5,572 bases of DNA from Anaerolineaceae bacterium. Lineage in GTDB: Bacteria > Chloroflexota > Anaerolineae > Anaerolineales > Anaerolineaceae. The notes below the pieces were generated by a model. The model ran no database searches. It saw only the letters and a program-made list of their open reading frames with translations, and was not told the origin of the DNA. This document shows positions 1 to 5,572 of this stretch, in pieces. The first letter of the stretch is position 1. Each line of letters begins with the position of its first letter. The position numbers and the translations under genes were made by a program. The DNA lies in contig JAQTMA010000027.1 in the NCBI GenBank assembly GCA_028714615.1, positions 1 to 5,572 on the forward strand, given 5' to 3'.

Positions 1-9
1 CAGGCCGGT

Positions 10-837
10 CTACCATGCCGTCCATCCTCCGTCCACCACCAGGTTTGCCCCTGTCATATACGATGAAGCTTCCGAGGCCAGGAATAATAGTGCTCCGTTC
101 ATCTCGTCGCGGTTAGCCATCCGTCCCAGCACAGTGCGGGCGGAATAATTCTGGGTAAAGACTTCATCATGCTGGTTGTAGACTCCACCCGGGGTGAGCG
201 CGTTGACGCGGATGCGCGTCCCGGCATAATAGGTCGCCAGGTAATGAGTCAAGCCGAGCACTCCGGCCTTAGTAACCGAGTAGAACACCGGCTTGAAGGC
301 TTGGGTCTCTTGCCCGGGACGGCGGTAGATGCGTTGGTCCGGACCCACCAGGCCGTAGGTGGAGCAGATATTGATCATCGCTCCGCTCCCCCGGGCGACC
401 ATCTGGCGGGCAGCCGCCTGGCAGCACAGGAACATGCCGGTCAGGTTGACCGAGAGGGCCAGGTTCCAGGCTGCTAATGGATAATTCTCGAAGGCATTGG
501 CATTTTGCTGACCGGCGTGAGCCTGGTCGAACTTCGGGTCCATCGCGGCGCTGTTGACCAGGATGTCGAGCCGGCCAAAGTGGTCGACAGCATGCTGCGC
601 CATCGCCTGGACTGAGTCCGGCTGGGTGACGTCAACGGTAAGCCCCTCCGCGGCATAACCTGCCTGGCAAAGCTGCGCCGCCAAGCTTCCGGCGCCCTTA
701 CCATCCAGGTCAGCCACCAGCACGCTGGCGCCAGCCTCGGCCAGGGTGCGGCAGAACTCACTGCCCAACAGCCCGATTCCTCCGGTGACCAGCGCCACCT
801 TGCCGGTCAGGTCAAACTTATCTTGAATGAGAGGCAT
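10..837 (-). CDS. Short-chain dehydrogenase/reductase, PtmA-like (surface-sugar biosynthesis type)
   Basis: This is a 275-residue NAD(P)-dependent oxidoreductase of the SDR superfamily, probably cytoplasmic and acting on a sugar or sugar derivative. Visible motifs are a Rossmann glycine motif VTGGIGLLG (T18 to G25), an acidic D43 at the end of the second strand (VADLD) suggesting NAD preference, NSAA at 95-98 in place of NNAG, N131, S159, and the catalytic Y186-x3-K190 (YSVTK). The C-terminus is the usual TGANLVVDGGW. S159 and Y186 are 27 residues apart, against about 13 in ordinary SDRs; the insert YGLVGPDQRIYRRPG matches my recollection of PtmA-type flagellin-modification SDRs. The start is well supported by GGAGGA just upstream, and length is normal. 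It lies 224 nt behind the glycosyltransferase operon, separated by a large palindrome, so it may be co-transcribed or have its own promoter. The SDR call is very secure; the PtmA-like assignment is moderate. Confidence 0.93.
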   Translation of the reverse strand: MPLIQDKFDLTGKVALVTGGIGLLGSEFCRTLAEAGASVLVADLDGKGAGSLAAQLCQAGYAAEGLTVDVTQPDSVQAMAQHAVDHFGRLDILVNSAAMDPKFDQAHAGQQNANAFENYPLAAWNLALSVNLTGMFLCCQAAARQMVARGSGAMINICSTYGLVGPDQRIYRRPGQETQAFKPVFYSVTKAGVLGLTHYLATYYAGTRIRVNALTPGGVYNQHDEVFTQNYSARTVLGRMANRDEMNGALLFLASEASSYMTGANLVVDGGWTAW

Positions 838-840
838 ATT

Positions 841-846
841 TCCTCC
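841..846 (-). promoter_or_regulatory. Shine-Dalgarno site of the SDR gene
   Basis: On the minus strand GGAGGA lies 4 nt (counted from GGAGG) before the ATG at 837. It is the strongest ribosome binding site in the window and fixes the SDR start. It shows that this gene can be translated independently of the upstream operon. Confidence 0.8.
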
Positions 847-865
847 GGAAGTACATTGTCAAGAA

Positions 866-904
866 GTAACGAGGCAATAAGGCAATGAGTAATGAGGCAA
901 TAAG
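866..904 (+). repeat. Two tandem 16-nt units in the left arm, period 23 nt
   Basis: GTAACGAGGCAATAAG (866-881) and GTAATGAGGCAATAAG (889-904) differ at one base and are spaced 23 nt start to start, separated by GCAATGA. The same arrangement occurs in the right arm on the opposite strand (1065-1050 and 1042-1027, again period 23). The palindrome arms are therefore themselves composed of a short tandem unit. Confidence 0.75.
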
Positions 905-935
905 TCAAAAAGGTAAGAGGGAGTGGGATGAGGCG

Positions 936-991
936 CCTTGACAAGGGTTGATTGAATGAGTCTTTTGAAAAGCCGACAACCTTGGCAAAGG
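936..991. repeat. Inner degenerate palindrome of the CCTTGTCAAAG family
   Basis: CCTTGACAAGGGTTG (936-950) is largely complementary to CAACCTTGGCAAAGG (977-991), with single-base bulges. Bases 978-990 match the right arm of the small palindrome at 2763-2775 in 12 of 13 positions. It is nested inside the larger hairpin, and could be an older copy of the small element around which the GAGGCAATAAG arms accumulated. Confidence 0.55.
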
Positions 992-1061
992 AAAATAGAC
1001 ATCTGTTTGTCCCATTACCTTGTTACCTTATTGCCTCATTACTCATTGCCCTGTTGCCTCA

Positions 1062-2795
1062 TTACCTTGCGTAATACACCGCTCCATCGTCGCCGCGAAA
1101 CGCCTGGCGCAGGCCATGCGTCATCCCATCCAGGCGCATCTGGGTATTATCTCCATAGAGGCCTGAGATTTGGCTTCTAATTGTATCAAACAATACCAGC
1201 GCCGCACCCTGGCGGAATGCCTTCTGCTCCCTTTGAGACGGATCTGACCCATAGACCGCATTCAGGTCTATAGGTTGCAAAGCGTAGGCTTCTTGTAGGG
1301 TGTAAGCTGCTCGCCCGGTAAAAAACAATACGGCTGTGGTTTCATTGGTGATGATCGGGATACTGCCGGGAATCTCCTTCATGGCTGCCACAGTGGGGGA
1401 ATCGCGCCAGACGTCCATCATAAAGCCCAATCCAGCATTGTGCTCTCCCAGGGCAATGCGGGGACCGCGCCAGATATAGTTTCCGGCAATAACAACCAAC
1501 GCCAGCCAGGCAACCGCTGTCACCCAGCGCCGCCTCGACTCCAATGTCGTCAGGAGACATGCCAGGCAGGTCACGAAGGCCAGAACGGCAATATGGATTG
1601 GGGCAAGCATGCGGTTGTCCAACGAAATCGACGGGTAGGTGACCACATAGACCGCCAGTGTGACGGCCAGGTAAACCGCCACCAGGATGCCCAGGCCGGC
1701 AGCTAGCAGCACGCGCCCATCCTCGCGCCACGCGCCGTCCATCTCCCGCGAGGCGTGCGCTCGCCAAAGCCAGAGAACCACCCCCGAAAGCAGGAAAATG
1801 GCAGCTATCGCCCCTAAGAAAATGACATTATTCAATACAAACGGATAGGGTGGAGCGTCAATCCAGGAATCGGGAACCAACCAGTTGATCCCTACTTGCT
1901 TGAGCAACGGGAACGCCGAGAGCAAGCGGGTGAGATACACAGATGCCCCATGCATCGAACGGGAGGCAACCGTGTTGGTCTGCAGAAAGTCGATGGCCAG
2001 CCATACTGCCATTGGAGCAAAACCGATGGCGCCGAACAGGACAGCATCGCCGATGCGCCGACCCCAGCGATGCCGCCCAAGCAGCAGGATCACCAACCCG
2101 CCTGCTCCCAAAAAGCCGGCGCCAATGTAGCGCGCCAGGAAAGACAGTCCGCAGGCTACGGCTGCTCCAACGAGCAGACTACGGCCAGGGGTGCGGACGT
2201 AAGCAATCGCAAGAAAAAGCCCGAGGAAGCCGGTAAAGAGGAAGAGCGGCTCGGACATTGCCCAGGCGTAGACGCGCATCAGGATGGGTGAGAAGACAAG
2301 GATCAGCGCGATCGCCAGGGCGAACCAGGTTGAGCGGGTGAAGCGGTAGAAGGTAGAACCCACCAGGAAAATGGTGGCGCCAAATAGCATAGCGCTGAAC
2401 CAGCGCGCCACCTGCAGCATGTCAAAGCCAGGCGCACCCAACAGGGCCAGCATCAGCGGGTAGAGCGGTGGCGTGTACGGGATCAGGCGGAAACCCCCAT
2501 CCGGCTCGACCAGGCCCAGACCGCGCCCAGCCAGCAGGTTTTTTGCCGAAGCCAGGTAGACGGCGGCATCCCCACCTACCCCCGGTCCGCGCGTAGTGGC
2601 GTAAAGGATGAGGCCGACGCCGAGGAGTGAGAGGATGAGTAGGAAGGGGAGGAAGAGGGGATTTCGTTCTTGTAGTGACGACTTTAGGCGTTCCGAGTGA
2701 CTCTTTATCGTTGATGGTTGTTGGTAACTTCTCATCCAGCTCAGAACTTTGACAAGGTTTGGAACCTTGTCAAAGTTAGTTCTAGCGTAGCTCAT
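1062..2795 (-). CDS. GT39/ArnT-like polytopic membrane glycosyltransferase
   Basis: This is a 577-residue integral membrane protein with about 11-12 hydrophobic segments (the first at roughly 46-66) and a C-terminal soluble portion from about 445 to the end. It fits the GT-C superfamily, which transfers sugars from polyprenyl-phosphate donors on the outer face of the membrane. Supporting motifs are GGDAAVYLASAKNLLAGRG after the first membrane segment (D76 is the candidate catalytic acid of the first outer loop), YTPPLYPLMLALLG (107-120), and SEPLF (181-185), all typical of the ArnT/PMT-like family. DNRMLAPI (393-400) resembles the RYLLP-type segment of the same group. Acceptor and sugar are unknown. 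The start at 2795 is preceded by GAGGT and overlaps the upstream gene by 14 nt, which favours translational coupling. Residues 7-17 are encoded by a perfect palindrome, and family-like sequence only begins near residue 45, so Met21 (codon 2735-2733) is an alternative start. The stop TAA, followed directly by TGA, lies in the arm of the downstream palindrome. Confidence 0.87.
   Translation of the reverse strand: MSYARTNFDKVPNLVKVLSWMRSYQQPSTIKSHSERLKSSLQERNPLFLPFLLILSLLGVGLILYATTRGPGVGGDAAVYLASAKNLLAGRGLGLVEPDGGFRLIPYTPPLYPLMLALLGAPGFDMLQVARWFSAMLFGATIFLVGSTFYRFTRSTWFALAIALILVFSPILMRVYAWAMSEPLFLFTGFLGLFLAIAYVRTPGRSLLVGAAVACGLSFLARYIGAGFLGAGGLVILLLGRHRWGRRIGDAVLFGAIGFAPMAVWLAIDFLQTNTVASRSMHGASVYLTRLLSAFPLLKQVGINWLVPDSWIDAPPYPFVLNNVIFLGAIAAIFLLSGVVLWLWRAHASREMDGAWREDGRVLLAAGLGILVAVYLAVTLAVYVVTYPSISLDNRMLAPIHIAVLAFVTCLACLLTTLESRRRWVTAVAWLALVVIAGNYIWRGPRIALGEHNAGLGFMMDVWRDSPTVAAMKEIPGSIPIITNETTAVLFFTGRAAYTLQEAYALQPIDLNAVYGSDPSQREQKAFRQGAALVLFDTIRSQISGLYGDNTQMRLDGMTHGLRQAFRGDDGAVYYAR
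2743..2783. repeat. Small palindrome with perfect 15-bp arms at the GT gene junction
   Basis: AACTTTGACAAGGTT (2745-2759) and AACCTTGTCAAAGTT (2763-2777) are exact inverse complements around a 3-nt loop. An outer AGAAC (2743-2747) can alternatively pair with GTTCT (2779-2783), extending the structure to the stop codon of the upstream gene (2784-2782 on the minus strand). On the minus strand it is followed by no T-run, so it is not an intrinsic terminator. It is read in frame as residues N7 to V17 of the GT39-like protein. The core recurs in degenerate form at 978-990. Confidence 0.88.
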
Positions 2796-4569
2796 AGACT
2801 ACCTCGTTGCCCTGCGTGGTCAGCTTGCTCAAGCCTTGCTGCTGCAGCTCCGCCTCTATCTCAGCCAGGTTTGGATAACTAGGCGCATCTACTAATACAT
2901 ACTGGACGCCCAATTCCTTCAGCAATCCCAGGCTATCTGAACTCGGGAAGCTATTCAGCACCGGTTTAATGCGCTGGTATTGGGCCGGCTCGAAAGCCGC
3001 AAAGAAGCCGCCGATATACGGCTTGTTGTTCACCAAGCTGTCGTACGTTAAGTCCTGGTCTGCAGCCAGGCTGAAGGGAAACTGGGCGATCGCACCCTTC
3101 CCCGGCTGTACTGCCAGCCAGGTATCCACTGGACGCGCCTGGATGGTGGAAAACTGTTGGTAGGGGCCGGGATAAAAGTCGATAAATACCAACGCCAGCA
3201 GTGCAAGCGTAACCCATGCTCGCCGTCGAGGCTTAACCTTTTCAAGCAGTCCTGCGGCGCCTAACCCTGCAAACACGCTGGCGGCCAACAACACAAACAG
3301 GCCGAAACGTTCCAACGCGCGCATCTTGGCAAAGAAAGGGAAGTACAGGAACATGAAGTAACCAGGCAGTGGAATGGGCATGGTGTTGCGCTGCACCACC
3401 CCGCGGAGAAAAGCGGGTACGCTGATGTTGACGGACTGGTTCAACCAGTGGAAATCCGTCCCCAATGCCAGGATGAAAGCCGCCAGTGCAACCCAGGTAA
3501 AACCTGCCAGCAACAGGCGGTGTGAGCTTTCCCGACGCCACCAAAACGCCAGAACCACCAACGCCAGGGTAACCGCCCCGATGTAGAGCGTCCCCTCGAT
3601 CCACATAGAGCGGTCGAAATGAGTTCCGATGAAACGCCCCCACAAGAAATGATCGGTAGAGGGCAGCAGAAAATCCGTGGGGCTGGCCGAGTACATGCGC
3701 ACGTAGCTGACCGTACGGTTGGGCATATCTCCGGACCGAGAAAGCTGCACGAAGGGCAGCACCGAGACCAGCACCAACGGCACAGCCACTGCCGCGAAAC
3801 CCGCCAGGCCCTGCCAGGCCCCGCGCAGCCAGGTCAGCGGTTTGCGCGTGTAGAAAAGCGCCACCAGTCCGAATACCCCCGAGAGCAAAATCGCCATGTA
3901 CAGGTAATACTGGGAGGTCAGCGCTACCCACCCGAGAGAGACCCCGGCTAAAAGCGCCGGTTTCCAGGCCTGGCGCAGGGATCCGGGTGCGTGCAGCAAG
4001 TCATAGAGGCCCATAAAATACAAGGGCAGCGCCATCGTCCCGCTCAAATTGAGGTGACCGATCAGGAAATGCGCTACGCGGAAAGGCAAGAACCCATAGA
4101 TCATGCCCGCCACCAGGGCGGCGCCCTTGCTGCCGGTCAGATGGTGGATCCAGATGTACATGGCCAGGCCAGAGAGCACAAACGTAGCCATCAGCGCGAA
4201 GTTGTAGCCGAAGGTGGGCCCAGCAATCAGGCTGGCTGGCAGGGCCAGGAACACCATGGCTGGGGTAATCTCGGTGTACGCCAGGTTCCAGCCTTCCGGG
4301 TAGTTGAGGAAAGGCACAAACACAGGCGATACATGCAGCTCGAAAAGCGCTTTTCGGAACCACTCGATCAGCCAGACGAAGTAAATGTTGTCACCGATGG
4401 TGCCGACCACCGAATTTCCCATACGCAGCGCCAGCGGCCAGGTCCATACCAGGGTCATCCCGGTGAAGAAGACAACCGCCCAGAGCCAATGGTATCTCGC
4501 CCAGACACGGGCTAAAGCCGAGGTAAGCGTAGACTGCGGCACGGGGAGCGTAGCGGACGGGTTAGACAT
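2782..4569 (-). CDS. Large polytopic membrane protein, probable GT-C-type glycosyltransferase
   Basis: This is a 595-residue protein with about 11-13 hydrophobic segments between residues 28 and 467, followed by a soluble C-terminal domain (about 478-595) that is probably outside the membrane. After the first membrane segment comes GTIGDNIYFVWLIEW with D60, then a long outer loop with FLNYPEGWNLAYTE (87-100). An acidic residue in the first outer loop followed by a Y-P-containing loop is the layout of GT-C enzymes using lipid-linked sugars. The C-terminal domain has GVQYVLVD (554-561) and ends VVYELR, echoing the AVYYAR end of the next gene. The family is recognisable only in outline: it belongs with the large uncharacterised or YfhO-like membrane proteins often found in glycan clusters, so substrate and even enzymatic activity are inferred. 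The start overlaps the upstream oxidoreductase stop by 8 nt (ATGTCTAA) and has only a weak Shine-Dalgarno (GGATGAT), suggesting coupling. Confidence 0.8.
   Translation of the reverse strand: MSNPSATLPVPQSTLTSALARVWARYHWLWAVVFFTGMTLVWTWPLALRMGNSVVGTIGDNIYFVWLIEWFRKALFELHVSPVFVPFLNYPEGWNLAYTEITPAMVFLALPASLIAGPTFGYNFALMATFVLSGLAMYIWIHHLTGSKGAALVAGMIYGFLPFRVAHFLIGHLNLSGTMALPLYFMGLYDLLHAPGSLRQAWKPALLAGVSLGWVALTSQYYLYMAILLSGVFGLVALFYTRKPLTWLRGAWQGLAGFAAVAVPLVLVSVLPFVQLSRSGDMPNRTVSYVRMYSASPTDFLLPSTDHFLWGRFIGTHFDRSMWIEGTLYIGAVTLALVVLAFWWRRESSHRLLLAGFTWVALAAFILALGTDFHWLNQSVNISVPAFLRGVVQRNTMPIPLPGYFMFLYFPFFAKMRALERFGLFVLLAASVFAGLGAAGLLEKVKPRRRAWVTLALLALVFIDFYPGPYQQFSTIQARPVDTWLAVQPGKGAIAQFPFSLAADQDLTYDSLVNNKPYIGGFFAAFEPAQYQRIKPVLNSFPSSDSLGLLKELGVQYVLVDAPSYPNLAEIEAELQQQGLSKLTTQGNEVVYELR
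2801..2805 (-). promoter_or_regulatory. Shine-Dalgarno site supporting the 2795 start of the GT39-like gene
   Basis: On the minus strand GAGGT lies with 6 nt between GAGG and the ATG at 2795, inside the end of the upstream coding sequence. The alternative Met21 start at 2735 has only a weak GAG upstream. This favours the longer protein, whose N-terminus includes the palindrome-encoded residues. Confidence 0.6.
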
Positions 4570-5548
4570 CGATCATCCGGCCAGTACGAGCCGATTCGTG
4601 CACGGCGAGCGTCAGCCCCAGGATGCGGATGCCGTCCTCCAGGGTGCAGACCGGTTCCGCTTTACCCGCCAACACCTGGATGAAGTGGCGCATCTCCGCC
4701 AGGAACAGGTCATTGCGCTCGAAACCCACGGGCGGCAAAAAGCTTTCCCAGGCATCCGTGCTGGCCCGGAAAATGCGCGTTGCTCCGGTTGAGTTGCTCC
4801 ACGAGATCACGCCCAGCGTCCCGGTGATTTCCAACGTGTGCGAGGCGACGCGCCGGTTATAGTCCAGGTGGACGCTGCCGATCGCTCCGGAGGTAAAACG
4901 CAGGCCGATCTCCGCATTATCTTCCACGGCGATCTCCAGGCCGCCCGAGTTACTGGTGAATGCCCATACCCCTTCGATCTCCCCCAACAGCCAGCGCAGG
5001 TAATCGAAAGGATGGCTGAGGGTGAACACCACCCCGCCGCCCAAATCCGTGCGGGCCGCATAGCCTTTTCGGTAGTCCTCCCAGGGATGAAAATCCGGCA
5101 AATACTCGCCCCAATGCACACGGGCCGAGAGGGACCGGCCGATAGCGCCGATCTGCAGCAGTTCGTGGACCTTCTGCAGTCCCGGGTGGAAGTGGTATTG
5201 GAAGCCAACCAGGGCTCGCGCCCCGGATCGGGTCAGGGCAGAATGCAGATCTTCCACGCCCGCCATCGAGTGAGAGATGGGCTTTTCTAAGAACAGGTGG
5301 CTGCCTGCCAGGGCTGCCGGGACTGCTACATCCATGTGCAGGGCGGTCGGGTTGGCGATCACCACGGCGTCTGGTTGGTGGGCCAGAGCGGCTTCCAGAT
5401 CCGTTTCCACCGGGACGCCGGCAATCTCGTCCTCATCGAGGGTGCTGTGATGAGAACGAAGCAGGACGATATCCTTTTCGCCCAGCTCGCGCAAGTTGCG
5501 CAGGTGGCGCCGCCCGATGGAGCCAAACCCAGCGATGAGAAATTTCAT
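4562..5548 (-). CDS. Gfo/Idh/MocA-family sugar oxidoreductase, PtmF-like
   Basis: This is a 328-residue cytoplasmic NAD(P)-dependent oxidoreductase. The N-terminal Rossmann domain (1 to about 120) begins MKFLIAGFGSIGRRHLRNL with glycines G7, G9 and G12. ANPTALH (65-71) and EKP (88-90, K89 the family's key lysine) follow. The C-terminal alpha/beta domain has GGGVVFTLSHPFDYLRWLLGE (170-190), where H179 and D182 occupy the catalytic His/Asp positions. WGEYLPDFHPWEDYR (146-160) and the VEDNAEIGLRFTSGAIGSVHLDY stretch (208-230) are the wording I associate with PtmF-type proteins from legionaminic acid and similar surface-sugar clusters; this subfamily call is from memory. Length is typical. The ATG is preceded by AAAGGG at 5 nt. 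It is the first complete gene of the operon here and overlaps the next by 8 nt. It probably oxidises or reduces a sugar or sugar phosphate; the substrate is not deducible. Confidence 0.93.
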   Translation of the reverse strand: MKFLIAGFGSIGRRHLRNLRELGEKDIVLLRSHHSTLDEDEIAGVPVETDLEAALAHQPDAVVIANPTALHMDVAVPAALAGSHLFLEKPISHSMAGVEDLHSALTRSGARALVGFQYHFHPGLQKVHELLQIGAIGRSLSARVHWGEYLPDFHPWEDYRKGYAARTDLGGGVVFTLSHPFDYLRWLLGEIEGVWAFTSNSGGLEIAVEDNAEIGLRFTSGAIGSVHLDYNRRVASHTLEITGTLGVISWSNSTGATRIFRASTDAWESFLPPVGFERNDLFLAEMRHFIQVLAGKAEPVCTLEDGIRILGLTLAVHESARTGRMIDV

Positions 5549-5572
5549 GTTAACCCTTTAATGACTGGACAC

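Larger units (their letters stand above)
866..1065. repeat. Large imperfect palindromic element (55-bp arms, about 90-nt interior)
   Basis: Positions 866-920 pair without gaps with 1011-1065, 47 of 55 bases complementary. The stretch 881-904 against 1027-1050 is a perfect 24-bp match. The 90-nt interior holds a second, weaker inverted pair (936-950 with 977-991, with small bulges) and a CTTTTGAAAAG mini-palindrome at 962-972 near the axis, so the whole 200 bp can fold as one long hairpin or cruciform. It fills nearly all of the gap between the GT39-like gene and the SDR gene, and is AT-richer than the flanking genes. The right arm includes the stop codon of the GT39-like gene (1062-1064). No open reading frame of substance and no transposase lies inside, so a MITE-like or other non-autonomous dispersed palindrome is the best description. 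No T-tract follows it on the minus strand, so it is not a standard intrinsic terminator, though it could still stabilise the upstream mRNA 3' end or impede transcription. Confidence 0.85.

Noticed and set aside
857..862. TTGACA (minus strand) as a -35 box for the SDR gene
   Set aside because: A -10 box at standard spacing would overlap the ribosome binding site and start codon, and no TATAAT-like sequence is there.
948..985. Possible minus-strand promoter TTGTCG ... TTCAAT inside the palindrome
   Set aside because: Each hexamer matches consensus at only about 4 of 6 positions, which is expected by chance in an AT-richer stretch.
866..1065. CRISPR array, because of short repeated units
   Set aside because: Units are only 16 nt with 7-nt spacers, occur in inverted orientation, and the spacers are themselves near-repeats.
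956..1180. Plus-strand open frame of 74 codons across the palindrome and the end of the GT39-like gene
   Set aside because: It is made of the palindrome's right arm plus antisense of a real gene, shows no recognisable domain and has no ribosome binding site; it is a by-product of the repeat.
2745..2777. Intrinsic transcription terminator between the two membrane genes
   Set aside because: The stem is perfect but no T-run follows it on either strand, and the genes overlap, so termination there would cut the operon.
3991..4515. Long plus-strand open frame (174 codons) opposite the GT-C-like gene, and similar antisense frames elsewhere
   Set aside because: They are rich in Q, R, H and G as expected for antisense of membrane-protein codons, lack family motifs, and lie wholly within well-supported minus-strand genes.

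Overview
The window holds four complete protein genes, all on the minus strand, so transcription runs from high to low coordinates. In that order they are: a Gfo/Idh/MocA-family sugar oxidoreductase (5548-4562), a large polytopic membrane protein that looks like a GT-C-type glycosyltransferase (4569-2782), a second polytopic GT39/ArnT-like glycosyltransferase (2795-1062), and, after a 224-nt gap, a short-chain dehydrogenase (837-10). The first three overlap by 8 and 14 nt and almost certainly form one translationally coupled operon. The fourth has its own strong ribosome binding site and may be co-transcribed through the gap.

The likely theme is cell-surface glycan synthesis. The two soluble oxidoreductases resemble, by motif and internal wording, the PtmF-like (Gfo/Idh) and PtmA-like (SDR) proteins found in legionaminic acid/flagellin-glycan and other surface-sugar clusters. 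They would act on a cytoplasmic sugar or sugar nucleotide. The two membrane proteins would use lipid-linked sugars on the outer side of the membrane. This is family-level inference; no substrate can be read from the sequence.

The non-coding content is the more unusual part. The 838-1061 gap is almost filled by a roughly 200-bp imperfect palindrome (866-1065). Its 55-bp arms are built from a GTAATGAGGCAATAAG-type unit, and it supplies the stop codon of the GT39-like gene. A second, smaller palindrome (2745-2777, perfect 15-bp arms, 3-nt loop) sits just after the stop codon of the other membrane gene and is read in frame as the N-terminus of the GT39-like protein. The interior of the large palindrome contains a degenerate copy of the small one's core (12 of 13 bases), so the two appear to be related mobile or dispersed palindromic repeats.

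The organism is bacterial, with moderately high GC by eye. The large GT-C proteins and the AT-richer GAGGCAATAAG palindromes would suit a Chloroflexota (Anaerolineae-type) genome, but this is a low-confidence guess. No RNA genes, CRISPR arrays, transposase genes or convincing intrinsic terminators were seen.
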